This document shows, piece by piece, positions 34,133 to 44,270 of a DNA stretch of 64,000 nt. The position numbers and the translations under genes were made by a program. This DNA is from CAYRNR01 sp964425605 (GTDB lineage Bacteria; Myxococcota_A; UBA796; UBA9615; CAYRNR01), in the NCBI GenBank assembly GCA_964425605.1, contig CAYRNR010000027.1, positions 1-64,000 of the forward strand. The letters run 5' to 3'. The notes under the pieces are model-generated. The model ran no database searches. It was given only the letters and a program-made list of their open reading frames with translations, and had not been told where the DNA came from. Numbering within the stretch: position 1 is the stretch's first letter; every line of letters starts with the position of its first letter.

Positions 34133-36433
34133 TCACAGCTCCACCACGTGGACGCTGCCGCTGTGGCACGGGTACGGTCCCGGCTCGATCTGGCCCTCGC
34201 CGATGAGCTCGAACTCGTGGGAGTTCCCGCCGGACCATCCGTGGAACACGCAGTTGAGGTAGTACAGCCCGGGTTCGTCGAACGTGTACACGTACTCGTT
34301 GCGGCCCTCGAAGGGCTCGAGGTACTCGGAGCGCCCGATGATGTTGCCGTCCAGATCGGTCAGGAGCACGTCGTGGGTGAACCGGTTGATGTTCCCCTCC
34401 TCCTCGGTGGGGATGTGCCAGGTCACGGTGTCCCCGGCGCGGACCTGGATGTGGGCCGGATCCCAGGTGTTGATGTCGTTGGCGATGATGCCCACGAAGT
34501 TTGTCTCCGCGGGCAGGTAGAACTCGCGCACCCGGGTGCGCAGGACGATGTCGTCGGTGCTGGCCACGACCCGCCAGTAGACCCGCTGGTCGCCGAACCG
34601 CTCGAACAGCTCGTCGAGGATGGCCTCGTCGACCTCGAAGGACAGGTCGGACAGGGGACCGATCTCGACGCGATCCCAGTCGAAGGACGCCTCGTCGTCG
34701 AACTCCAGGACGTAGCCGTCGACGTTGCCCCACCAGTGGAACTCTGTCGGGCCGACCATGGCGATCATGTCCTCGGGCGCGACGAGCTCCAGGCGCTCGG
34801 TCCCGTCCCCGCCCTCGAACTCGGCGCAACCGCTGGCAGTGGTGACGTTCAGGCCGGGCGTCCAGGGGCAGATGTCGCCCCAGTCCGGGACGCCGTCCCG
34901 GTCCTCGTCGTGGAATCCCTCGGGCTCGTGCTCGGTGATGGTGATCCACTGGTCCGTGGGCACGTCGAAGCGCTTCTCGATGGCCCCGTTGGGGAAGAGG
35001 ATCTCGATCTCGTCGGCCACCTCGTGGTCTCCCATGCCGAAGTGGACCTTGCGGCCGGGGGGGCCCGAGCAGGTGACCCTGCGGTTGCACTGCCAGCGGG
35101 TCTGCACCAGGTCGCCGGCCTTGACCGTGATCTTCGCGCCGCAACCGGAGCGGTGGGAGGAGGTGCCCTCCGCGGAGACCCACAGGTAGTGGTTGTCGTT
35201 GCCGCTGGAGAGGAACAGGTGGTCCGTGGCCGGCTTGTTGGCCCGGCCGTTGCCCAGGTAGAAGTCCAGGGCGCCGTCGCCGTTGAGATCGCCGGGGGAC
35301 ATGGTCCAGTTGGGGGCCTCGTGGGCGTTGTCGATGCCTCCTGCACCCTCCACCGCGGTGAAGGTGCCGTCCTGGTTGTTGCGCAGCGGGATGTAGGGGT
35401 AGTCGCGCTGGCCGAAGACGATGTCCAACCAGCCGTCGTTGTCCACGTCGCCGATCATGCAGGCGCTGCCGTCGTAGGGCTCGAGGACACCCATCTCCTC
35501 GGCGGTCTCCTCGAACTGTCCGTCGGGCAGGCCGTGCCAGATGGTGTTGCGCGGCCAGCGGATGCCGTGGCTGCCCACGAGGATGTCCGTCATCGAGTCG
35601 TTGTCGTAGTCGAAGCACAGGGCCCAGGCCAGGAACTGGTCGTTGTCCCCGGTCTCCATGCCGAGCTCCTCGGACATCTCGGTGAAGGTGCCGTCGTGGT
35701 TGTTGCGGTACAGCAGGTAGTTGCGGCAGTCGAGGCCGTTGGAGGTGAAGATGTCCAGCCAACCGTCCTCGTCGAAGTCCAGGAAGCAAGCGCCCTTGCC
35801 GCTGATGGTGCCCTCGACGCCCGCCTCGTCGGTCACCTCGCGGAACCGGCCGTTGCCCTCGTTGTGGTACAGGATGTTCCACAGGCTGCCGAGCTTGGGG
35901 CCGTTGGTGAAGAACATGTCCAGCAGGCCGTCGCGGTCGTAGTCGAACCAGAAGCCCTCGTGGCTGGTCCAGTCGCTGTCCATGCCCACGTCCCGCGCGA
36001 CCTCCTCGAAGGTGCCGTCGCCGTTGGCGCGGTACAGCTCGTTGCGCTGGGCCACCGAGTTGTAGATGTCCTGGTCGCCGTCGCCGTCGTAGTCCGCCAG
36101 GTACAAGCAGCGGTTCTCGCACGACTTGGCCACGCCCGCGTATTCGCCGACCTCCTCGAAGGTCAGGGTGCCGACGCCGTCCTCGGTGTTCTGGAAGAAC
36201 ATCATCGACTCGCCGCCGCGGACCAGCTCGTAGGTGAGCAGGCCAGGTGTGCGCGTCACCAGCAGATCGGCGACCTCGTCACCGTTGAAGTCGTCGATGG
36301 CGGCGCTGAACGTCGTCCCGTAGGAGCGGACGCCCGCGTCCTCGATGATGTCGGTGAACTCCGGCCAGTCGTCGGCGCGAGCCGTCCCGACCGCGAGCAG
36401 CAGCAGAGATAGGATTCCGATGTGCCGTGACAT
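34133..36433 (-). CDS. FG-GAP/VCBS-ASPIC protein with C-terminal cupredoxin-like domain
   Basis: 766 residues, Sec signal ending ARAD. Residues about 25-400 are VCBS/FG-GAP repeats (DYDGDGDQDIYN, DFDEDGWLDIFTSN, DVDNDGWLDIVFG), then an ASPIC/UnbV-like region (CGAKITVKAG...HFGMGDHEVADEIEILFPNG), and after about 640 a cupredoxin-like domain: VRAGDTVTWH, RFTHDVLL and YYLNCVFHGW. His, Cys and His ligand candidates of a type 1 copper site are present, but a Met at the usual spacing is not seen. Four bases upstream lies the stop of the gene at 36436. Extracellular; electron transfer or structural copper binding is inferred only. Confidence 0.82.
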   Translation of the reverse strand: MSRHIGILSLLLLAVGTARADDWPEFTDIIEDAGVRSYGTTFSAAIDDFNGDEVADLLVTRTPGLLTYELVRGGESMMFFQNTEDGVGTLTFEEVGEYAGVAKSCENRCLYLADYDGDGDQDIYNSVAQRNELYRANGDGTFEEVARDVGMDSDWTSHEGFWFDYDRDGLLDMFFTNGPKLGSLWNILYHNEGNGRFREVTDEAGVEGTISGKGACFLDFDEDGWLDIFTSNGLDCRNYLLYRNNHDGTFTEMSEELGMETGDNDQFLAWALCFDYDNDSMTDILVGSHGIRWPRNTIWHGLPDGQFEETAEEMGVLEPYDGSACMIGDVDNDGWLDIVFGQRDYPYIPLRNNQDGTFTAVEGAGGIDNAHEAPNWTMSPGDLNGDGALDFYLGNGRANKPATDHLFLSSGNDNHYLWVSAEGTSSHRSGCGAKITVKAGDLVQTRWQCNRRVTCSGPPGRKVHFGMGDHEVADEIEILFPNGAIEKRFDVPTDQWITITEHEPEGFHDEDRDGVPDWGDICPWTPGLNVTTASGCAEFEGGDGTERLELVAPEDMIAMVGPTEFHWWGNVDGYVLEFDDEASFDWDRVEIGPLSDLSFEVDEAILDELFERFGDQRVYWRVVASTDDIVLRTRVREFYLPAETNFVGIIANDINTWDPAHIQVRAGDTVTWHIPTEEEGNINRFTHDVLLTDLDGNIIGRSEYLEPFEGRNEYVYTFDEPGLYYLNCVFHGWSGGNSHEFELIGEGQIEPGPYPCHSGSVHVVEL

Positions 36434-36435
36434 GC

Positions 36436-36987
36436 CTACTCGAGCTCCAGCGTCCGTTTCTCGGACAGGAAGCTGTGGCCGCGAGAGGAGCCCTCGACGG
36501 CCCAGTACAGGGTGTCGCCTGCGGTGGGTGTGGGCAGCGCCGCCACGGAGACGTCCACGTCGCCCGCCGGGATCATGTCGGCCAGCAGGTGGCGCCGGTG
36601 GGGCGGGAAGGACTCCGAATCGGACGCGTAGAGGCGATAGCCGTCGCAGTCACCGTCGAACGAGAACGTCACCGTGTCGCTGCCGGCGGACGCCCCGTCC
36701 TCGGGTCCGGTCAGGGTCACAGCGCATCCCGAGGCCTGGGCTGCACTGCAGCCACGGGGGTCGGTCATGGCGCCCTCGGTGGTGTCCGCGCAGAGGTCTC
36801 GCTCGTCGGGCACGCCATCGCCGTCTCCGTCCGCGTAGGGAGGCACCTCGGCGTCGTCGTCCCCATCCGTGGCGTCGTCGTCCCCATCCGTGGCGTCGTC
36901 GTCTGCGTTCCCCTCGGGGGTCTCGTCCTCCTTGCAGCCGACCGTCACCAGCAGGCAGCACAGGAGCCACAGCAAGCTCCATCTCAT
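36436..36987 (-). CDS. Poly-Asp lipoprotein with thrombospondin-3-like loop
   Basis: 183 residues; lipobox TVGC, tether with two ATDGDDD repeats, then DGDGDGVPDERDLCADT, a thrombospondin type 3 calcium loop, and a beta domain of about 100 residues with an Ig-like look. First gene of the 36987-32094 unit, AAGGGA nine bases upstream of the ATG. Function unknown. Confidence 0.75.
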   Translation of the reverse strand: MRWSLLWLLCCLLVTVGCKEDETPEGNADDDATDGDDDATDGDDDAEVPPYADGDGDGVPDERDLCADTTEGAMTDPRGCSAAQASGCAVTLTGPEDGASAGSDTVTFSFDGDCDGYRLYASDSESFPPHRRHLLADMIPAGDVDVSVAALPTPTAGDTLYWAVEGSSRGHSFLSEKRTLELE

Positions 36988-37206
36988 GAGCAGTTCCCTT
37001 CGCTGAAGAGATGTGATCTCGAATGATAGATCGAAGGAAAATTAGATGAGGTGGAAGTCAAATACAACCGAAAAGGTGGCATTTGATTCCATCGATTACG
37101 TGTGCTTCGAATGCACACATTATCCACATTGTTCATCGATTTTGTTGTCTTTATGGGCGCAACTGGGGGAGCGGGAGCGGGTCGAAGTGGGGTAGTCTAT
37201 CGCTCG

Positions 37207-38298
37207 ATGAGCCCACGAACCCGATCCTGGGCTCGGCGCCTCCTGGCCATGGGGCTGGGGATCGCGCTGGGTCTCGCCGCCGCCGAGGTCGCCGCCCGCG
37301 TATGGTGGTGGTCCCATCCGACGGAGATCCACGAGTACACCCTGGACAATCCCAACTACGCGCTGCTGCGCCTGGTCTCCGGGCCGCAGGCGTACGAGTT
37401 CGTGCCGGGCGCGGAACAGTACGACCTCAAGATCAACGCCCTGGGTTTCCGGGACCGGGAGTACGACGCGGCCAAACCCGACGGAGTGCAGCGGGTGGTC
37501 GTGGTGGGCGACTCCATCATGCAGGGGGACTCCGCCAGCGATCCGGTGCCCGTGGACCGGGTCATGGCCAACGTGATGGAGGACGCCCTCAACAGCGCAG
37601 CCGCGGAGACGCGGTACCAGGTCTTCAACACCGGAGTGGCAGGCTACAACGTGGTCCAGGAGGCGGCCTTCCTCGAGCGCCGCGGCGACGAACTGGATCC
37701 CGACGTGATCGTGATCGGAGCGTGCCTCAACGACTTCGCCCCTCCCCAGGAGGTGCAACGCAAGGGTCAGGTGTGGAGGGTGTCGTTCTACGACGAGGCC
37801 TTCCCCGATGCGCTCCCGCTGGGACCGCTGGAGCGCATGGTGCTCGAGAGGGTCTACTTCGCGCGGTACCTGGCCCGGGCCCTTGGCTCGGCCGGGCTCG
37901 GTTCGGACGACGGCGTGATCAACCTGGACGAGGCGCGATCCAGCGAGGCGCTGCGGACCCTCGCCCGGATCGGTGAGCGTGTGCCCGTGCTCGTCGCGGT
38001 GTTCCCCCACCTCATCGAGGGCTACTCCAGCTACGAGGACCACGTGGAGCACCGCATGATCGTCGAGGACTACCGCGAGGCCGGTTTCCAGGTGATCGAC
38101 CTGGGCGAGGTGTACCGCCAGGTTCCTTACACGGAGCTGCTCGCGGATCCCTCGGACCCCGTCCACCCCAACGCCCGCGGCCACGCCATCGCCGCCCAGG
38201 CGGTCCTGGAGCGGCTGGGACAGCTGGGCTGGCTCGCCGACGGGGGCGAGGCCGCAGAGCGGATCGAGACGGGGGCGAGCGTCACGGATCGCGAGTGA
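37207..38298 (+). CDS. SGNH/GDSL-type hydrolase-like membrane-anchored protein
   Basis: 363 residues with an N-terminal anchor (LLAMGLGIALGLAAAEVAARVWWW). The SGNH blocks are VVVGDSIMQGD (Ser), GVAGYNV (Gly), CLNDFAPP (Asn) and DPVHPNARGH (Asp/His dyad). Such proteins remove or transfer acyl groups on polysaccharides. The upstream 220 bp are strikingly AT-rich for the window and include TTATCCACA (37120-37128). The 3' end overlaps the convergent glycosyltransferase gene by 17 bases. Confidence 0.82.
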   Translation: MSPRTRSWARRLLAMGLGIALGLAAAEVAARVWWWSHPTEIHEYTLDNPNYALLRLVSGPQAYEFVPGAEQYDLKINALGFRDREYDAAKPDGVQRVVVVGDSIMQGDSASDPVPVDRVMANVMEDALNSAAAETRYQVFNTGVAGYNVVQEAAFLERRGDELDPDVIVIGACLNDFAPPQEVQRKGQVWRVSFYDEAFPDALPLGPLERMVLERVYFARYLARALGSAGLGSDDGVINLDEARSSEALRTLARIGERVPVLVAVFPHLIEGYSSYEDHVEHRMIVEDYREAGFQVIDLGEVYRQVPYTELLADPSDPVHPNARGHAIAAQAVLERLGQLGWLADGGEAAERIETGASVTDRE

Positions 38299-40489
38299 GG
38301 GCCGGCATCGGTTCCTCGCCTGCGAGGGCGCGTCTCAGGCTCTGGCTCCTCCGGGTCATCTCCAAGGCGAACGCCGGATCCCCGCCCTGCTCTTCGACCA
38401 CACGGGCCTTCGCCTCGTAGCACCGCGGCTCGTAGGGGGACCGGGCCACCGCGCGTCCGAGGAGCCGCTCGGCCGTGTCGACGTTCCCCGCCGTCAGGGC
38501 TGTCTGGGCCAGCGCGAGTTTGGTCAACGTGGACACCTGGCTCGTCAACAGCTCCTCGGGGCGGCCGCGCTCGGGCCAGCCGGGCTGGCCCGGATCGCCG
38601 AAGAGGTGCACGGCGAGGGGGCGGGAGAACAGCAGCTCACTTCCCGTGGAGACGTGCGGCCGCGCCTCCCCGGGGCGGGCCACGCGGAACACCCGGAAGA
38701 ACGTGGACTCCCACACGAGGTGCAGGTCCTGGAGACGCTGAGGATCGTACTGCATCGCGGCGATGGCCCAGGTTGGATCCCAGCGGAGGGCCGCGGCCGT
38801 GTATCGGTAGCTCATCTCGTCGTCCACGCGCAGCGCCTGGTGCGCCGTATGGACCACGTAGCGCACATCGAGCTCCCGGCACAACGCCACGAAGGTCGCC
38901 TCGTCCTCGAAGAGGCTCTCGGTGTACTCGCGGTATCGCTCGACCATCGCCGACTCGAAGAAGCAGTTGAGGGCGACGGGGCGGTCGCACTGTGTCAACA
39001 GGTAGGGCGACAGGGCGAAGTCCGCCAGGATCACGTCGTCGTACTCGGTGTGCTCGGAGATCCAGCCGTGGAGTGCGGCCAGGTCGCCGCCGGTATGGAC
39101 GATGGAGACGTTGGGTCCCGTCTCAGGGCGTGGCAGGAGCTTGTGGGGGCCCGAGATCACCCCGTAGGTCTGGAGAGCCATGAGGCCGGCCAGCGTCACG
39201 AGCCCCACACGCAGGGCCAACCGCCGCCACCCGGCGAGCAGTGTCCACCCCACCCCGATCTGCACCGCGAGCAGCATCGCCGGGAAGGCCTGCAGCTTGC
39301 GGAACACCAGATACGATGCGCCCATGGCCAAGGTCAGGAAGAGCAGCAACGCGTGGCCGTCCCAGCGCCGGGTGCGCCAGAGCCTGGTCGCGGAACCCAG
39401 CACCCCCGGCAACGCCGCGAGGGCGGGGATGCCGAAGTCGCGCAGCATGCGGTGCAGCGTCGGCGACCGGTAGTTGCCCGACCAGAAGTGGCGCGCGTGG
39501 AACGTGAGCTCCGCGGGATCGGCTGGTTTCTGGCCCAGGTGCGACACGCGAGCCAGGATCGTCTCCCACGCGTGGTCGTAGGAGCGCGCCTCCGGGAGAA
39601 GCAGACACGCGACGCCGGTGAGCCCGAACCAGGCGGCGGCTCTACCCCAGACAGGTAGCGGCCATCGGCGGTCCAGGACACCGACCGCCACCAACGCCAT
39701 CGAGGCGACGCCGGCCGTCCCGAAGTGGAACCGATCGAAGTGCAGGTGGACAGGGAACAGGACGGAGACGAGCCAGACGGGGACGAAACACGCGGCCGCT
39801 GCGGCCAGGACAGGGCCCCGCCGATCGATCACGAGGCCGATGGCGAAGAACCCCACCAGGAACAGCAGGTAGAACGTCATCACCTTCCACGCGAGCATGG
39901 CCACGAGCAGGAACAGACCCGCGAGCAGCGGGTTGTGCCACCCCTTCTGCTGTAGCGATGCCGCGAGGAAGTACAGGTGGAACACCACCAAGGGGATGGC
40001 CAGGTGCTCGCGGTAGAGGACCTGTCCGGTGGATCGCTCGACCGCGGGCAGGATCACCGCGTACGCAAAGCACGCCAGCAGCGCTGCCGTGCGGTTGCGC
40101 GTGAGCACCCCGCTCAGGGCCACAAGCGCGAAGATGCCGAAGCAGTACAGCACGCGCGTGAACACGCGCACGAAGCCATTCACGGACTGATCGCCCATGG
40201 GCAGGAGGCGGTAGACGCCGCCGTACAGCTGCTCCTGGAGGATCGTGTCGGTGCGGGGATCGTACCCGTCGGGCGCCCACATGCGGGTGTCCGGGTTGGG
40301 GATCTCCTCTCCCTCGGCGATCATCTCCACGTAGCGATACCGCTGGGCCGACTCCATCCAGAACGGCTGGTCGAGGTCCAGCGACATGGTGGCGAAGATG
40401 CTGGTGCGGGCGTGGAAGCCCAGCGCGTAGATGGCCAGCATGCCCATCACGGTCAGCACGGCTCCGACGAGCTTGCGGCGGTCGATCAC
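38282..40489 (-). CDS. STT3-like GT-C glycosyltransferase with C-terminal TPR-like tail
   Basis: 735 residues, about 12 membrane helices, GTG start overlapping the upstream stop (GTGA). An N-terminal loop after the first helix reads MSLDLDQPFWMESAQRYRYVE and, further on, WAPDGYDPRTD and QLYGG, matching the acidic first-loop motif of STT3/PglB/AglB oligosaccharyltransferases. The WWDYG-type acceptor motif is not evident, so it may belong to another GT-C branch. After about residue 600 there is a soluble region with a short TPR-like end. In a block with two DUF2723 proteins and pilA; protein or pilin glycosylation is a reasonable inference. Confidence 0.72.
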   Translation of the reverse strand: MIDRRKLVGAVLTVMGMLAIYALGFHARTSIFATMSLDLDQPFWMESAQRYRYVEMIAEGEEIPNPDTRMWAPDGYDPRTDTILQEQLYGGVYRLLPMGDQSVNGFVRVFTRVLYCFGIFALVALSGVLTRNRTAALLACFAYAVILPAVERSTGQVLYREHLAIPLVVFHLYFLAASLQQKGWHNPLLAGLFLLVAMLAWKVMTFYLLFLVGFFAIGLVIDRRGPVLAAAAACFVPVWLVSVLFPVHLHFDRFHFGTAGVASMALVAVGVLDRRWPLPVWGRAAAWFGLTGVACLLLPEARSYDHAWETILARVSHLGQKPADPAELTFHARHFWSGNYRSPTLHRMLRDFGIPALAALPGVLGSATRLWRTRRWDGHALLLFLTLAMGASYLVFRKLQAFPAMLLAVQIGVGWTLLAGWRRLALRVGLVTLAGLMALQTYGVISGPHKLLPRPETGPNVSIVHTGGDLAALHGWISEHTEYDDVILADFALSPYLLTQCDRPVALNCFFESAMVERYREYTESLFEDEATFVALCRELDVRYVVHTAHQALRVDDEMSYRYTAAALRWDPTWAIAAMQYDPQRLQDLHLVWESTFFRVFRVARPGEARPHVSTGSELLFSRPLAVHLFGDPGQPGWPERGRPEELLTSQVSTLTKLALAQTALTAGNVDTAERLLGRAVARSPYEPRCYEAKARVVEEQGGDPAFALEMTRRSQSLRRALAGEEPMPALTRDP

Positions 40490-42498
40490 GGGATGCCCAT
40501 GGAGTACAGCCGTTCCTTGCCAGCCAGCGCGAACGGCGAGCCCGGCCGCGCCCTCAACGCCGCAGACCACGACGCCGACGCATCCCCGAACTCACCCTCC
40601 CAGTACTGAGCCAGGGCCAGATCCTCCCACAGATCCGGATCATCGGGGTGACGCCGCACCGCCACCTCGAGCAGTGACCGGGCTCCGGCGGTGTCGCCGC
40701 GGGCGAGGGCTGCTCGGCCCGCAGCAGCGTCGCCTCGACGGGCGACCGGCGGCGCGAGGACGCCGGTCTCCATGTTCGCGCGCTGCAGGTGCACCATCGC
40801 CCACGGATCGGGGTGCAGGGCGGACGCCCGGGCCAGGGAGTCCAGCGCGTCGGCGGACGCGCCGCGCCGCAGGTGGATCCCCGCGTGGGACGAGGCCGTG
40901 GAGCCCAGCAGTCGACGCAGCTGTCGGTCCGCGAGGAGATCGTCCGCCGACCAGAGGGGATCCACCAGCCGCGCGCGCAGCGCCGCGTCACGTCGAGCCA
41001 GGTCGGCGGCGGAGTCACCCGGCCGACTCAGCGCCATCCCCAGCCCCGCGGGGTGGAGCCCCTCGAGCACTTCGGGGGGCCACACGAGGGGCGTCCCGAC
41101 GACGCCGAGGTCTCGATTCGCCGCGATCAGGGATCGCCCGAGCCATTCGTGGGTGCCGTCGAGGTTCCCGATGGAGTGACCGCTGTGGCGGGCCAGCGCG
41201 CGCTCGAGGAGGTCCGGCTCGAGCAGATAGATGGGCAAGACGAGGAGATCGGGCCTGCGTCGCCCGGCCGTCGTGGCGTAGAGCGTGGGCAGCGCCGTCG
41301 AGTCGGATCCCACGAGGAGAACGCCGCCAGGGGGGGCGGCCTCGAGCAGGGCGAGGGACGCTCCGCTGGCACCTCGACCGCTGTGGGGGCGAAGCTGGTT
41401 CGAGCCGACCGCGCCGGTCCACAGGACGGAGACGATCACCAGAACCGCCGCGATGGCGCGGGATCTACGCTGGATCCAGGTCACTGCGACGGCAGCGAGC
41501 ACCACCGCCACGAGACAGGACATCAGGAAGTACCCCGCGACGTCGGGGGTGAACGTCTCCAACTCCGGGCGGGTAATCGTGCTGACCCAGGAGGCCGCAC
41601 CGAACAGCACGAGACCTGCGGTGGCAGCCCTGGCCGTCCGTGCCAGGATCACAGCGCCCAGCGTGGCCAGGGCGAGCACCGGCAGACCACACCAGCCGAT
41701 GAGCAGCTGCACGTGCAGCAGAACGTTGCCGGCGAGACCCGACATCCCCAGGTGGCCGAAGGATCGCGCGTAGGGCTTGCCGGAGATGAACTCGAGGATC
41801 GTCACCGGGCGGTCGAGGACAGCAAAGCAGACGCCGGGCTCCGCAGCGCTGCGCAGCGGCAGGTACAGGTAGCACGACACCGCGACGACGCCCGTCGTCA
41901 CGGAGGCGAGGGCGATGGAGCGCACGGCGGGGCGTCCGTGGCGGGCCACGGTCAGGAGTCCGATTCCCGGGATCGCGAGGACGGTCAGCAACGGATTCAG
42001 TGCGGCGCCGAACCCCACCAGCGCTCCGGCGACCGCGTACCCGTGCAATCTCCCCTTCGAGACGATGAGGACCAGCAGGGCGACCACGGTCACCAGGGCC
42101 TGCAGACCGTAGAGCTCCACGACGATGCCCTGAATCCACAAGGGCGCACAGAACGCACAGGCCGCAGCGACGAAGCCCAGCGAGAGCGCCGGGGCCTCCG
42201 GGACGAGCTCCCGGGTGAGCCAGACCATCGCCGCCACCAGCCCCGCGGCGCACAGGGCGGCGAACCACACCGCCCTCGACGCCAGGTCACCCAGGGGAAG
42301 CAGCTGGGCCAGCCGCACCAGCAGCAGGTAGGCGGGCTCCCCGGGTGCGTGGGCAACCCCCAGCTGCTGACCAGCCGCGGCCAGCTCGGGTGCGTCGAAC
42401 CACCCGACCGTGCCGGGCGATGCCCAGACGCACACGATCCACGTCAAGACACCGCCGCCGAGGGCGCAGGCCGCCGCGCTCTGGCTACCCCCGCTCAA
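40486..42498 (-). CDS. DUF2723-type membrane protein with TPR tail, copy 1
   Basis: About 670 residues. The N-terminal block VGWFDAPELAAAGQQLGVAHAPGEPAYLLL is characteristic of the DUF2723/TMEM260 family, whose eukaryotic member is an O-mannosyltransferase. Some ten membrane helices are followed by a soluble domain and a TPR-like C-terminus. Start chosen as TTG 42498, which overlaps the upstream stop (TTGA) with GGAGGGAG before it; GTG 42510 is the alternative. Coupled at its end to the STT3-like gene. Confidence 0.78.
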   Translation of the reverse strand: MSGGSQSAAACALGGGVLTWIVCVWASPGTVGWFDAPELAAAGQQLGVAHAPGEPAYLLLVRLAQLLPLGDLASRAVWFAALCAAGLVAAMVWLTRELVPEAPALSLGFVAAACAFCAPLWIQGIVVELYGLQALVTVVALLVLIVSKGRLHGYAVAGALVGFGAALNPLLTVLAIPGIGLLTVARHGRPAVRSIALASVTTGVVAVSCYLYLPLRSAAEPGVCFAVLDRPVTILEFISGKPYARSFGHLGMSGLAGNVLLHVQLLIGWCGLPVLALATLGAVILARTARAATAGLVLFGAASWVSTITRPELETFTPDVAGYFLMSCLVAVVLAAVAVTWIQRRSRAIAAVLVIVSVLWTGAVGSNQLRPHSGRGASGASLALLEAAPPGGVLLVGSDSTALPTLYATTAGRRRPDLLVLPIYLLEPDLLERALARHSGHSIGNLDGTHEWLGRSLIAANRDLGVVGTPLVWPPEVLEGLHPAGLGMALSRPGDSAADLARRDAALRARLVDPLWSADDLLADRQLRRLLGSTASSHAGIHLRRGASADALDSLARASALHPDPWAMVHLQRANMETGVLAPPVARRGDAAAGRAALARGDTAGARSLLEVAVRRHPDDPDLWEDLALAQYWEGEFGDASASWSAALRARPGSPFALAGKERLYSMGIP

Positions 42499-44270
42499 CG
42501 CTCCCTCCACCAGCCCTCGCCCTGGGGGCGGGGGAGGTCGGCCGGGCCGACCGACGCGAACGTGGCGAGCCGCTCCAGCTCGAGTTCCACGAGGTCTTCG
42601 AAGCCCCGCTCGCGGTAGTACGACGCGCGCAGCAGCCCCTCGTACAGGGTGACCTGGACCGCGTCAGGATCGCGCTGGAACGTGGGAGAGGAGGTGTCGG
42701 GCCACCACCGCGGCGACGGATCGCGGGCTCCGAGGGCGTCGGGGACCGGTTCCTCGGAGAGCAACATCATCCGGCCCGCCGGACGCATGTGCGTGGACCA
42801 GGCCAGATCGGGCTCGCGAATCTCGACGGCCACGACACGGCCTTCGGCCGTCAGCGCAGCCCGGGCATCAGCCCGCAGCGCTGCGGTGTCGATCCCGGCT
42901 GGGGGCGCCCCGTGATGGGTCTGCAGCTGGAGCTCGTAGAAGGGGTGCCCCAGCAGGGTTCGGTGAAAACGCGCCACGTCCGGCCGGCGGCGCTCGATCC
43001 GCTGCGCGTAGAGGTCGGTGAACGCGCTGGAGTTGCCAGAGGTGAGGACCACGGTGCCCGGCGGCAGCCCGTCCAGATGGGAGCGCATCAGCTCCTCGGC
43101 GAGCCAGTTCTGGGATCGATCCACCTGGAATCCCACCAGCGCGGCGTTGCACAGCAGGACTCCGATGACACCATACGCAGCCAGCGCGGCGCGTCTGTGG
43201 CCGATCCGGGCCGAGAGCTTCGACAGGCCCGTGAAGACCGCGTAGACCGCCGTCGCGGCCAGCAGCACCGCGGTCAACGCCAGGTACCCGTGCAGGTCGG
43301 GGTTCGACGCGAAGACCTTGTTCTGGAACAGCACCGTGCCCAGGTTGCCGGCCACGGCCAGGGCGAAGATGGAGGCGAGCCAGCGCTGTCGCGCGACCAC
43401 CAGGATGGCGGTCCCCGCCGCGGCCAGGAGGATCAGCGCCGGTCCCAGGTCGTCCAGCAGCAGTCCGACCACCACGGTCAGGTTGTGCACGAACATCGAT
43501 CCGTCGGACGGCGAGAAGTTGTGGGCGAAGGAGCGGCCGCTGAGGACCGCCAGGAGGGCGTCGGGAGTGTGAGGCAATCCCCAGGCGAACTCCGGCCGAG
43601 CCAGGGACCGCAGGGGTAGGTAGGCGTGGAGCCCCATCACCGTCAGGCCCGTCACGGCGCCCGGGACCAGCGCGCGAATGCCGGCGACGCGGCCCGCTGC
43701 GACCAGTCCAGCCAGCGCTGCCGGGACGAGCCCGATGGCGAGCAGGGGATGGGTCGCGCCGGAGAGACCGAGCAGTCCCACCAAGAAGACCACGGCGCGG
43801 GTCCGCGCACGCTCGTCCGTGGATGCACACGCCACGGACGACGCGACCACCCCCACCGCCAGCAACAGCTGGGGTGCGTAGACCTCGGCCCGGACAGCCT
43901 GGGGCCAGCTCGCGAACCCCAGCAGGGCAGCCACGCAGATCCCCACCACGAAGGGCGTGTGGAGACCAACGCTCAGCGGCTCGGCCAGCCGGCGAACCAG
44001 CAAGGTCAGGGGCAACGCGGTGAGGGCGGCGCACAGCGCGCTGATCAACGTCGCCCGGAACGCGATTGAGCCGACCGGAACGAGCATCGCGGCGCGCCAC
44101 AGCAAGGTGGGCAGCGGCTGCCCGGGTGGATGGGAGACCCCCAGATCCCAGGACCCCGCCACGAGTTCGCCCACGTCCAGCCAGTCCACGGACGGTGCCG
44201 CCGTGAGGAGGTAGGCCGTGAAGAGTGCCAGTCCTAGCAGGCCCCGGCGCGTCTCACCGGACAGTACCAA
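42495..44270 (-). CDS. DUF2723-type membrane protein, copy 2
   Basis: About 591 residues, paralogue of the gene at 40486 in its first half (VDWLDVGELVAGSWDLGVSHPPGQPLPTLL and a YLPLRS segment). About 11 helices and a soluble C-terminal domain without the TPR tail. The start is uncertain: TTG 44270 has AAGGAAAGG eight bases upstream and overlaps the preceding gene end; no ATG fits. Known family role: membrane glycosyltransferase using lipid-linked sugar, by analogy to TMEM260. Substrate unknown. Confidence 0.75.
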   Translation of the reverse strand: MVLSGETRRGLLGLALFTAYLLTAAPSVDWLDVGELVAGSWDLGVSHPPGQPLPTLLWRAAMLVPVGSIAFRATLISALCAALTALPLTLLVRRLAEPLSVGLHTPFVVGICVAALLGFASWPQAVRAEVYAPQLLLAVGVVASSVACASTDERARTRAVVFLVGLLGLSGATHPLLAIGLVPAALAGLVAAGRVAGIRALVPGAVTGLTVMGLHAYLPLRSLARPEFAWGLPHTPDALLAVLSGRSFAHNFSPSDGSMFVHNLTVVVGLLLDDLGPALILLAAAGTAILVVARQRWLASIFALAVAGNLGTVLFQNKVFASNPDLHGYLALTAVLLAATAVYAVFTGLSKLSARIGHRRAALAAYGVIGVLLCNAALVGFQVDRSQNWLAEELMRSHLDGLPPGTVVLTSGNSSAFTDLYAQRIERRRPDVARFHRTLLGHPFYELQLQTHHGAPPAGIDTAALRADARAALTAEGRVVAVEIREPDLAWSTHMRPAGRMMLLSEEPVPDALGARDPSPRWWPDTSSPTFQRDPDAVQVTLYEGLLRASYYRERGFEDLVELELERLATFASVGPADLPRPQGEGWWRER

